A DNA stretch of 64,000 nt from Streptomyces griseoluteus (GTDB lineage: Bacteria > Actinomycetota > Actinomycetes > Streptomycetales > Streptomycetaceae). The stretch covers positions 186,001-250,000 of the forward strand of contig NZ_SRRU01000001.1 in NCBI RefSeq assembly GCF_004784465.1, given 5' to 3'. The number at the start of each line of letters is the position of its first letter. The stretch's first letter is position 1. Shown here piece after piece: positions 10,040 to 16,704 of this stretch. Position numbers and translations under genes: made by a program. The notes below the pieces were generated by a model. The model was not told the DNA's origin. It ran no database searches and saw nothing but the letters and a program-made list of their open reading frames with translations.

Positions 10040-11194
10040 ATGAACGAGACTTCCGCTGTGCCGACCGCGCCCCTGCGCGCCCGCGCCGAGATCGATCTGG
10101 GTGCCCTGCGCGCCAACGTCCGGGTGCTGCGCGCCCGCGCCGAGGGCGCGCACCTGATGGCCGTCGTCAAGTCGGACGCGTACGGCCACGGTGCCGTGCC
10201 GTGCGCCCGCGCGGCCCTGGAGGCCGGGGCGACCTGGCTGGGCACGGCCACCCCGGAGGAGGCCCTCGCGCTGCGCGCGGCCGGGCTGCCGGGCCGGATC
10301 ATGTGCTGGCTCTGGGTGCCCGGCGGGCCCTGGCGGCAGGCGATCGAGGCCGACCTGGACGTCGCGGTCAGCGGCATGTGGGCGCTGCGCGAGGTCGGCG
10401 ACGCCGCCCGTGAGGCGGGCCGGCCCGCGCGGGTGCAGCTCAAGGCCGACACCGGGCTCGGCCGCAACGGCTGCCAGCCCGAGGACTGGCCCGAACTGGT
10501 CGGCGCCGCCCTGGAGGCCGAGGCCGCCGGGCTGATCAAGGTCACCGGACTGTGGTCCCACTTCGCCTGCGCCGACGAGCCGGGCCACCCCTCGATCGCC
10601 GCCCAGCTCACCCGGTTCCGGGAGATGGTGGCGTACGCCGAGGAGCGGGGCGTGGAGCCCGAGGTACGGCACATCGCCAACTCCCCGGCCACGCTGACCC
10701 TTCCGGAGACCCACTTCGACCTCGTCCGCACCGGCATCGCGATGTACGGCATCTCGCCCAGCCCCGAGCTGGGCACCCCGGCCGACTTCGGGCTGCGCCC
10801 GGTGATGACGCTGAGCGCGTCGCTGGCGCTGGTCAAGGGGGTGCCGGGCGGGCACGGCGTCAGCTACGGCCACCACTACGTCACCTCCGGCGAGACCACC
10901 CTCGGCCTGGTGCCGCTGGGCTACGCCGACGGCATCCCGCGGCACGCCTCGGACGGTGGCCCGGTGCTGATCGACGGCAAGCTGCGGACCGTCGCGGGGC
11001 GGGTGGCGATGGACCAGTTCGTGGTCGACCTCGGCGGCGACGAGCCCCGACCGGGCACGCGGGCCGTGCTGTTCGGGCCCGGCGACGGGGGCGAGCCCAC
11101 CGCCGAGGACTGGGCGCAGGTGTGCGGCACGATCGCGTACGAGATCGTCACCCGGATCGGCACCCGCGTGCCCCGCGTCCATGTGAACGGATGA
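10040..11194 (+). CDS. alr: Alanine racemase
   Basis: PLP enzyme converting L-alanine to D-alanine for peptidoglycan. The 384-aa protein has the PLP lysine in MAVVKSDAYGHG (Lys44). Other conserved elements are KADTGLGRNG, the HFACADEP segment typical of actinobacteria, and RTGIAMYGISP. The second-face catalytic Tyr region is GVSYGHHYVT, and VAGRVAMDQFVVDLG is at the C-terminus. The start at 10040 begins 16 residues before the conserved ARAEIDLGALRANV. It belongs to the forward block nnr-alr-hydrolase-tsaE. Confidence 0.96.
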   Translation: MNETSAVPTAPLRARAEIDLGALRANVRVLRARAEGAHLMAVVKSDAYGHGAVPCARAALEAGATWLGTATPEEALALRAAGLPGRIMCWLWVPGGPWRQAIEADLDVAVSGMWALREVGDAAREAGRPARVQLKADTGLGRNGCQPEDWPELVGAALEAEAAGLIKVTGLWSHFACADEPGHPSIAAQLTRFREMVAYAEERGVEPEVRHIANSPATLTLPETHFDLVRTGIAMYGISPSPELGTPADFGLRPVMTLSASLALVKGVPGGHGVSYGHHYVTSGETTLGLVPLGYADGIPRHASDGGPVLIDGKLRTVAGRVAMDQFVVDLGGDEPRPGTRAVLFGPGDGGEPTAEDWAQVCGTIAYEIVTRIGTRVPRVHVNG

Positions 11195-11281
11195 CCCCTG
11201 CGGGTACCGGGCACGCTACTGTCCGGTAGCTCCGGGGCGCACGGGCCCGGTGGACGGCAGTACGGCGAGGAGGAACGGCAC

Positions 11282-12523
11282 GTGAGCGAGAGCAGTGCGG
11301 AGGCCGTGGTGGACGCGGTGGCAGCGACGGCCGCGTCCGGCGGCTGGCGCAAGGCGACCGGTCTCGCCGGCGCCGCGATAGGCGTCCTCGCCGCGGGCGC
11401 GGCGGCCGGGGTCGCCATAGAGCGGATGACGGTCGGCCGCGACATACGCCGCAAGGCAGCCCTGGCGCTGGACTCCGCCGGCCCCTACGGCACCCTGCGC
11501 GGCACCCCCGGCAAGGCGGTCGCCGACGACGGCACCGAGCTGCACTACGAGGTCGACGACGTCGAGCCCGACCCCGGCCCGAACGTCTCCCCGCGCCGCC
11601 GCAGGCTCTTCGGCCGCAAGGCGCCCGCCGCGGTGACCGTCGTCTTCTGCCACGGCTACTGCCTCGGCCAGGACTCCTGGCACTTCCAGCGCGCCGCCCT
11701 GCGCGGCGTCGTCCGCACCGTCCACTGGGACCAGCGCAGCCACGGGGGGTCCGGGCGGGGCGTGGCCCAGATCCGTGACGGGCTGCCCGTCACCATCGAC
11801 CAGCTCGGCCGGGACCTCAGGGCGGTGCTGGACGCTGCCGTGCCCGAGGGGCCCGTCGTGCTGGTGGGGCACTCGATGGGCGGGATGACGGTCATGGCGC
11901 TGGCCGCGCAGTTCCCGGAGTACATCAGGGACCGGGTCGTCGCCACCGCGTTCGTCGGCACCTCCTCCGGGCGGCTCGGCGAGGTCAACTTCGGGCTCCC
12001 GGTGGCCGGGGTCAACGCGGTGCGCCGGGTGCTGCCGGGCGTGCTGAAGGCGCTCGGGCAGCAGGCGGAGCTGGTGGAGAAGGGGCGCCGGGCCACCGCG
12101 GAGCTGTTCGCCGGGGTGATCAAGCGGTACTCGTTCGCGGGGCGGGACATCGACCCGGCGGTCGCGCGGTTCGCGGAGCGGATGATCGAGTCCACGCCGA
12201 TCGACGTGGTCGCGGAGTTCTACCCGGCCTTCACCGACCACGACAAGACCGGGGCGCTGGCCTGCTTCCAGGACATGCCGGTGCTGGTGCTGGCCGGGGT
12301 GCGGGACCTGGTCACGCCGAGCGAGCACAGCGAGGCCATCGCGGACCTGCTGCCCGACGCCGAGCTGGTGCTCGTGCCGGACGCCGGCCACCTGGTGATG
12401 CTGGAGCATCCCGAGGTCGTCACCGACCGCCTGGCGGACCTGCTGACCCGCGCGGGAGCCGTACCGGCAGGGGCTACCGTAAGCGGTTATGGAAGAGGCA
12501 GTAGCACCGCACAATCCGGCTGA
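11282..12523 (+). CDS. Membrane-anchored alpha/beta hydrolase
   Basis: Predicted serine hydrolase of unknown substrate. The 413-aa protein has a hydrophobic anchor near residues 22-46 (GLAGAAIGVLAAGAAAGVAI). The catalytic domain shows FCHGYCLGQDSWHFQRAAL (oxyanion region), the nucleophile elbow VLVGHSMGGMTVMALA (Ser about residue 200), and a C-terminal DAGHLVMLEHPE giving the catalytic His. The start is GTG at 11282 with GAGGAGGAA 7 nt upstream. The 3' end overlaps tsaE by 35 bp, and a position between alr and tsaE is common in actinobacteria, so co-expression is likely. The substrate is not deducible. Confidence 0.85.
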   Translation: MSESSAEAVVDAVAATAASGGWRKATGLAGAAIGVLAAGAAAGVAIERMTVGRDIRRKAALALDSAGPYGTLRGTPGKAVADDGTELHYEVDDVEPDPGPNVSPRRRRLFGRKAPAAVTVVFCHGYCLGQDSWHFQRAALRGVVRTVHWDQRSHGGSGRGVAQIRDGLPVTIDQLGRDLRAVLDAAVPEGPVVLVGHSMGGMTVMALAAQFPEYIRDRVVATAFVGTSSGRLGEVNFGLPVAGVNAVRRVLPGVLKALGQQAELVEKGRRATAELFAGVIKRYSFAGRDIDPAVARFAERMIESTPIDVVAEFYPAFTDHDKTGALACFQDMPVLVLAGVRDLVTPSEHSEAIADLLPDAELVLVPDAGHLVMLEHPEVVTDRLADLLTRAGAVPAGATVSGYGRGSSTAQSG

Positions 12524-13001
12524 GACCCGGCTCACCGTCACCTCCCCCGAGCAGATGCGGGAGCTGGGCCTGAGACTGGCCGGGCTGCTGCGCGCCGGCG
12601 ACCTGGTGATGCTCACCGGCGAGCTGGGCGCGGGCAAGACGACGCTGACCCGGGGGCTCGGCGAGGGGCTCGGGGTGCGCGGCGCGGTCACCTCGCCGAC
12701 CTTCGTCATCGCGCGGGTCCACCCCTCCCTGGTCGACGGGCCGCCCCTGGTCCACGTCGACGCCTACCGGCTCTCCGGCGGGCTGGACGACATGGAGGAC
12801 CTGGACCTCGACGTGTCCCTGCCCGAGTCGGTCATCGTCGTGGAGTGGGGCGAGGGCAAGGTCGAGGAACTGACCGACGACCGGCTGGAGATCCTCATCC
12901 ACCGCGCCGTCGGCGACACCACCGACGAGGTCCGCCACCTGACGCTCACCGGACTCGGGGACCGCTGGGCGAAGGCCGGCCTGGACTCGCTCGCGGGCTG
13001 A
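12489..13001 (+). CDS. tsaE: tRNA t6A37 threonylcarbamoyltransferase complex ATPase TsaE
   Basis: ATPase of the TsaBDE complex that installs N6-threonylcarbamoyladenosine at A37 of ANN-decoding tRNAs. The 170-aa protein has Walker A in LTGELGAGKTTLTRGLGEGL, switch-like TSPTFVIARVH, VHVDAYRL and VVEWGEG. It starts inside the hydrolase gene (35-bp overlap); TACCGT 8 nt before the ATG could provide a separate leaderless transcript. tsaB and tsaD follow within 3 kb. A short inverted repeat (TCCCGACA, 13013-13031) after the stop may act as a weak terminator. Confidence 0.93.
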   Translation: MEEAVAPHNPAETRLTVTSPEQMRELGLRLAGLLRAGDLVMLTGELGAGKTTLTRGLGEGLGVRGAVTSPTFVIARVHPSLVDGPPLVHVDAYRLSGGLDDMEDLDLDVSLPESVIVVEWGEGKVEELTDDRLEILIHRAVGDTTDEVRHLTLTGLGDRWAKAGLDSLAG

Positions 13002-13077
13002 GGGCACCGATATCCCGACAGGCTGTCGGGAACGTGTTGCGCGGGACGTACCGGGCGTGGTCACATGGTATCCAGCC

Positions 13078-13098
13078 CGTGGTTAGGCATACCTAACC
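13078..13098 (+). promoter_or_regulatory. Candidate iron box (DmdR/IdeR-type operator)
   Basis: GGTTAGG-CATA-CCTAACC at 13081-13098 is a perfect 7-bp inverted repeat. Its core TTAGGCATACCTAA matches the DtxR-family iron-box end TTAGGCTCACCTAA at 12 of 14 positions. GGTATC at 13068-13073 just upstream could be a -10, placing the box over the transcription start, the usual repression position. The next gene is a 51-codon ORF starting 32 bp downstream. Confidence 0.65.
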
Positions 13099-13129
13099 CC
13101 GCCCGCCCCCGCAGCTCAGGAGGCGCCCC

Positions 13130-13285
13130 ATGTCCGCTCCGCGTCCCCCGGCCCGCCCCGAGCCCGCCCCGCGGCTCCCCATGCGCGACCTGCTGGCGTC
13201 CTGCGCGGCGGCCAAGGCGATCTCCACGCCGCCTCCGGCCCCGGACCCCGTCGGACGCGGGGTGGATCACCGCAAGGCGGCCTGA
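13130..13285 (+). CDS. Small hypothetical protein (51 aa), probably iron-regulated
   Basis: Function unknown. The start ATG is preceded by AGGAGG with a 7-nt gap, an ideal ribosome binding site, and third codon positions are almost all G/C, so the gene looks real although short. The product is Pro-rich at the N-terminus, with a central MRDLLASCAAAKAIST and a basic end GVDHRKAA. It has one Cys and no signal peptide or membrane segment. It sits alone between tsaE and a convergent YkuD-like gene, and an iron-box-like palindrome precedes it. Synthesis during iron starvation is an inference from that operator. Confidence 0.7.
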   Translation: MSAPRPPARPEPAPRLPMRDLLASCAAAKAISTPPPAPDPVGRGVDHRKAA

Positions 13286-13299
13286 GCCGCGCGCTCCCG

Positions 13300-13851
13300 T
13301 CAGCGGATCACCACCACCGGCACCCCGATCGTGGCGAACTGCCACATCGCCTCGCCGTCGGGGCGGGTCTCCCTGATGGCGCCGGTGCGGGGGGAGCCGG
13401 GTTCGGCGGCCTGGTTGCGGGTGGCGGCGCTGAAGCCGACCGTGACGCCATCGACCTGGGTGAAGCGGACGACGTGTTCGACCGGGAGGCCGTCGCTGCC
13501 GGTGATGGCGCTGGAGCGGGAGGTCACCCAGTAGGAGCCGGGGGCCGGGTCGACGCCGCCGGGGCGGACGCCGAAGGTGCGGGTGACGCGGCCGTGGTCG
13601 TTCACCAGCCAGACGCGGTCGTCGTCGAGCGAGTACACGACCCGCTCGCCCTTGCCGGAACCGGCCGGCAGGGCCGTGGGGTGGCGGCGGTCGCGCGGAG
13701 CCTTGGTGACGGCAGCCGAGGGTGAGGCGCTCGCCGAGGGCGCGCGCAGGCTCGCCGGGACGGTCGCGTCCGCCTGATAGGCGAGCAGGCCGACGGTGCC
13801 GACGGACACCGCGACGAGTCCGGCCACGATCCCCGAGCTGGTCCCTGACAC
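13300..13851 (-). CDS. YkuD-like (L,D-transpeptidase fold) exported protein without catalytic Cys
   Basis: The 183-aa protein has an N-terminal hydrophobic signal or anchor (GIVAGLVAVSVGTVGLLAY) and a Ser/Ala/Pro linker. The following domain follows the YkuD pattern: VVYSLDDDRVWLVNDHGRV, PAPGSYWVTSRS, and a C-terminal TGAIRETRPDGEAMW then GVPVVVI. In active enzymes the corresponding stretch is SHGCIR...DA..LW...G..VVI. Here HGC reads TGA, so the catalytic Cys seems replaced by Ala. GTG at 13851 has a GAGGTGG-like site upstream. It is convergent with the 51-aa gene (14-bp gap) and divergent from tsaB. The fold call is from sequence pattern only. Confidence 0.65.
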   Translation of the reverse strand: MSGTSSGIVAGLVAVSVGTVGLLAYQADATVPASLRAPSASASPSAAVTKAPRDRRHPTALPAGSGKGERVVYSLDDDRVWLVNDHGRVTRTFGVRPGGVDPAPGSYWVTSRSSAITGSDGLPVEHVVRFTQVDGVTVGFSAATRNQAAEPGSPRTGAIRETRPDGEAMWQFATIGVPVVVIR

Positions 13852-13983
13852 GTGCGCCACCTCTGCCTCGTACCGACCCGTCACGATTCGCGGGAAATGT
13901 CGTACTTCATACAGACCGTAGCAGTCAGTGACGGTCCGACCGGGACGGGCGTGCGCGAGCCGTCGGCGCCGTAGGCTGTTCGC

Positions 13984-14640
13984 GTGCTTCTGCTCGCTCT
14001 GGATACCGCCACCCCCGCCGTCACCGTCGCCCTGCACGACGGGACGGACGTCGTCGCCTCGTCGAGCCAGGTGGACGCCCGCCGCCACGGCGAACTGCTG
14101 CTGCCCGCCGTGGACCGGGTGCTCGCCGCCGCCGGGGCCAAGCTGGACGCCGTCACCGGCATCGTCGTCGGCACCGGGCCCGGCCCCTACACCGGGCTGC
14201 GGGTCGGCCTGATGACCGCCGATACCTTCGGGCTCGCCCTCGGCGTCCCCGTGCACGGCGTGTGCACCCTGGACGGTCTGGCCTACGCGGCCGACATGAC
14301 CAAGGGCCCCTTCGTCGTGGCGACCGACGCCCGGCGCAAGGAGGTCTACTGGGCGACGTACGCCGACTCCCGCACCCGGCTCACCGGCCCGGCCGTGGAC
14401 CGCCCGGCCGACATCGCCGAGCGGGTCGCGGGGCTGCCCGCCGTGGGCGCGGGCGCGCTGCTCTACCCGGACACCTTCCCCGACGTCCACGAGCCCGAGC
14501 ACGTCTCCGCCGCCGCGCTCGCCTCGCTGGCCGCCGCGAAGCTGGCCGCCGGGGAGGAGCTGGACGAGCCCCGCCCGCTGTACCTGCGCAGGCCCGACGC
14601 CCAGGTGCCGAAGAACTACAAGGTGGTCACCCCCAAGTGA
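13984..14640 (+). CDS. tsaB: t6A37 complex dimerization subunit TsaB
   Basis: Inactive paralogue of TsaD that forms the TsaB-TsaD heterodimer needed for t6A synthesis. The 218-aa protein shows LLLALDTATPAVTVAL, HGELLLPAVDRVL, and VVGTGPGPYTGLRVGL. GTG at 13984 is preceded by TAGGCT with a 6-nt gap and no Shine-Dalgarno, so the tsaB-rimI-tsaD operon probably has a leaderless mRNA. Its stop overlaps the rimI start (GTGA), implying translational coupling. Confidence 0.93.
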   Translation: MLLLALDTATPAVTVALHDGTDVVASSSQVDARRHGELLLPAVDRVLAAAGAKLDAVTGIVVGTGPGPYTGLRVGLMTADTFGLALGVPVHGVCTLDGLAYAADMTKGPFVVATDARRKEVYWATYADSRTRLTGPAVDRPADIAERVAGLPAVGAGALLYPDTFPDVHEPEHVSAAALASLAAAKLAAGEELDEPRPLYLRRPDAQVPKNYKVVTPK

Positions 14641-15140
14641 CCGCGAAGCTGCGCGAGATGCGCTGGTGGGACATCGACCGGGTCCTGGAGCTGGAGAAGG
14701 AGCTGTTCCCCGAGGACGCCTGGTCGCGGGGCATGTTCTGGTCCGAGCTGGCCCACGCGCGCGGGGCCGGCGCCACCCGCCGCTACCTCGTCGCGGAGGA
14801 CGACGGCCGGCTCGTCGGATACGCCGGGCTCGCCTCCGCCGGCGACCTCGGCGACGTGCAGACCATCGCCGTCGCCCGCGACCAGCAGGGCACCGGCCTC
14901 GGCGCCCGGCTGCTGACCGAGCTGCTGCGGGCCGCGACCGCCTTCGAGTGCGCCGAGGTGATGCTGGAGTGCCGGGTGGACAACACCCGCGCCCAGAAGC
15001 TCTACGAGCGCTTCGGCTTCGCCCCCATCGGCTTCCGGCGCGGCTACTACCAGCCGGGCAACGTGGACGCCCTGGTGATGCGCCTGACCGACCCCTCTTC
15101 CTCCCTGGAAGACGTACAAGGAACCGAGATCAATGGCTGA
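14637..15140 (+). CDS. rimI: Ribosomal protein S18-alanine N-acetyltransferase family protein
   Basis: GNAT acetyltransferase of the RimI type (N-terminal acetylation; the target in actinobacteria may be broader than S18). The 167-aa protein has the acetyl-CoA motif [20 protein letters not shown], then [21 protein letters not shown] and [15 protein letters not shown], the typical RimI end. The GTG start at 14637 overlaps the tsaB stop by 4 nt and the 3' end overlaps tsaD by 8 nt, so tsaB-rimI-tsaD are co-translated. About 20 residues after the GNAT core ([14 protein letters not shown]) look like a non-conserved tail. Confidence 0.92.
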   Translation: MTAKLREMRWWDIDRVLELEKELFPEDAWSRGMFWSELAHARGAGATRRYLVAEDDGRLVGYAGLASAGDLGDVQTIAVARDQQGTGLGARLLTELLRAATAFECAEVMLECRVDNTRAQKLYERFGFAPIGFRRGYYQPGNVDALVMRLTDPSSSLEDVQGTEING

Positions 15141-16236
15141 CGAACCTCTCGTCCTCGGCATCGAGACCTCCTGCGACGAGACCGGCGTCGGCATCGTGCG
15201 CGGCACGACCCTGCTCGCCGACGCGGTCGCCTCCAGCGTCGACGAGCACGCCCGCTTCGGCGGTGTCGTGCCCGAGGTGGCGTCCCGCGCGCACCTGGAG
15301 GCGATGGTCCCGACCATCGACCGCGCCCTGAAGGAGGCGGGCATCACCGCCCGCGACCTCGACGGCGTCGCGGTGACCGCGGGACCCGGCCTCGCGGGCG
15401 CTCTCCTGGTCGGTGTCTCGGCCGCCAAGGCGTACGCCTACGCCCTCGGCAAGCCGCTCTACGGCGTGAACCACCTGGCCTCGCACATCTGCGTGGACCA
15501 GCTGGAGCACGGCCCGCTGCCCGAGCCGACCATGGCGCTGCTGGTCTCCGGCGGCCACTCCTCGCTGCTGCTCTCCTCGGACATCACCTCCGACGTGCGG
15601 CCGATGGGTGCCACCATCGACGACGCGGCCGGCGAGGCGTTCGACAAGATCGCCCGTGTGCTCGATCTGGGCTTCCCCGGCGGCCCGGTCATCGACCGCT
15701 ACGCCCGCGAGGGCGACCCGGCGGCCATCGCCTTCCCGCGCGGTCTGAGCGGCCCCCGCGACCCCGCGTACGACTTCTCCTTCTCCGGCCTCAAGACCTC
15801 CGTGGCCCGCTGGATCGAGGCCAGGCGCGCGGCCGGCGAGGAGGTGCCGGTGCGGGACGTGGCCGCGTCCTTCCAGGAGGCCGTCGTGGACGTGCTGACC
15901 CGCAAGGCGGTGCGCGCCTGCAAGGACGAGGGCGTGGACCACCTGATGATCGGCGGCGGTGTCGCGGCCAACTCCCGGCTGCGGGCCCTTGCCCAGGAGC
16001 GCTGCGAGGCGGCCGGCATCCGGCTGCGCGTGCCGCGCCCGAAGCTGTGCACGGACAACGGCGCGATGGTGGCCGCCCTCGGCGCCGAGATGGTCGCCCG
16101 CAACCGTTCCGCCTCCGACTGGGACCTGTCCGCCGACTCCTCCCTGCCGGTGACCGACCCGCACGTGCCGGGCAACGGGCACGGCCACGACCACGACCAT
16201 GTGCACGAGGTCAGCAAGGAGAACCTGTACCCGTGA
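15133..16236 (+). CDS. tsaD: t6A37 threonylcarbamoyltransferase TsaD
   Basis: Catalytic subunit that transfers the threonylcarbamoyl group to A37 of tRNA. The 367-aa protein has [13 protein letters not shown], the Fe/Zn ligand motif GVNHLASHI (HxxxH), [28 protein letters not shown], and [13 protein letters not shown] with the third ligand Asp near the end of the core. A C-terminal extension [21 protein letters not shown] is His-rich and absent from the common core. ATG at 15133 overlaps rimI. The following small gene overlaps the stop (GTGA). Confidence 0.95.
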   Translation: MADEPLVLGIETSCDETGVGIVRGTTLLADAVASSVDEHARFGGVVPEVASRAHLEAMVPTIDRALKEAGITARDLDGVAVTAGPGLAGALLVGVSAAKAYAYALGKPLYGVNHLASHICVDQLEHGPLPEPTMALLVSGGHSSLLLSSDITSDVRPMGATIDDAAGEAFDKIARVLDLGFPGGPVIDRYAREGDPAAIAFPRGLSGPRDPAYDFSFSGLKTSVARWIEARRAAGEEVPVRDVAASFQEAVVDVLTRKAVRACKDEGVDHLMIGGGVAANSRLRALAQERCEAAGIRLRVPRPKLCTDNGAMVAALGAEMVARNRSASDWDLSADSSLPVTDPHVPGNGHGHDHDHVHEVSKENLYP

Positions 16237-16487
16237 GCGTCGCCCTGATGTGGGAGGCGAAGGCCGCCGAGGGCCGGGGCGGGGAACTCCTCGCCTGGGC
16301 CCGCGCGCAGCGGCTCGAGCGAAGTCCGCTGCGCCGTGAGACCTTCCGCGCGCCGGGTGACCGGGTGCTGGTCATCACCTGGTGGGACGCGGCCTACGAC
16401 GCGGACGTGCCGGAACTCCCGGCGCCGGACGCGGAGCTGGTGTCCCGGCCGGTGCACCGGTGGCGGTTCGAGCGAGTCGAGGACTGA
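16233..16487 (+). CDS. Small hypothetical protein, last gene of the tsaD operon
   Basis: Unrecognised 84-aa protein with no signal peptide or membrane segment. It contains [21 protein letters not shown], an [19 protein letters not shown] segment and ends [10 protein letters not shown]. The pattern of a short beta-alpha fold resembling a dimeric alpha+beta barrel is possible but not demonstrable. GTG at 16233 overlaps the tsaD stop by 4 nt, and codon usage matches its neighbours, so it is almost certainly translated with tsaD. Confidence 0.75.
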   Translation: MSVALMWEAKAAEGRGGELLAWARAQRLERSPLRRETFRAPGDRVLVITWWDAAYDADVPELPAPDAELVSRPVHRWRFERVED

Positions 16488-16531
16488 GGGGGCTGATCCG
16501 GCTCGGGTGGCGCATCTCCGCGATCACGCGC

Positions 16532-16537
16532 TATGAT
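16532..16537 (+). promoter_or_regulatory. -10 element of the tRNA unit
   Basis: TATGAT (5 of 6 matches to TATAAT) lies 45 bp before the tRNA, rare in this GC-rich sequence. The expected start is near 16544. A -35 element at the right distance is not obvious. Confidence 0.5.
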
Positions 16538-16581
16538 CATCACACAGCGAACGGCCGGAACAACTCCGGTCCGAACGCCGC

Positions 16582-16654
16582 GCGTTGGTGGTCCAAGTCA
16601 AGACGCCCCGCTTCCTGCGGGGAAATGCAGGTGCAATCCCTGCCCAGCGCTCCA
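16582..16654 (+). tRNA. Aberrant tRNA-Gly (anticodon UCC), possibly non-proteinogenic
   Basis: The sequence folds as a tRNA. The acceptor stem is 16582-16588 GCGTTGG with 16644-16650 CCAGCGC (seven pairs, one T-G). The D arm is GTC/GAC with an 8-nt loop CAAGTCAA. The anticodon stem is CCCCG/CGGGG with loop CTTCCTG (anticodon TCC at 16613-16615), the variable loop AAAT, and the T arm GCAGG-TGCAATC-CCTGC. Discriminator T and an encoded CCA end at 16654. Bacterial glycyl identity bases (G1-C72, C2-G71, C35, C36, U73) are all present. The D loop lacks the GG pair, T-loop position 55 is G instead of U, and position 37 is U instead of a purine, which argues against normal ribosomal use. It has its own promoter and terminator. 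Confidence 0.75.
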
Positions 16655-16658
16655 GTAC

Positions 16659-16692
16659 GAAGGCCGCTCCGGTTCCGACCGGGGCGGCCTTC
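16659..16692 (+). terminator. Terminator of the tRNA unit
   Basis: A perfect 9-bp stem GAAGGCCGC/GCGGCCTTC (16659-16667 with 16684-16692) with a 16-nt loop begins 5 nt after the encoded CCA. It also lies just beyond the stop of the convergent GH3 gene and may serve both. Confidence 0.75.
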
Positions 16693-16704
16693 GCCGTTCC
16701 CGGC

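Noticed and set aside
16500..16654. tmRNA or selenocysteine tRNA as the identity of the RNA at 16.6 kb
   Set aside because: The acceptor and T stems are 7 and 5 bp, the anticodon is UCC and the variable loop is 4 nt, which fits neither tmRNA nor tRNA-Sec.
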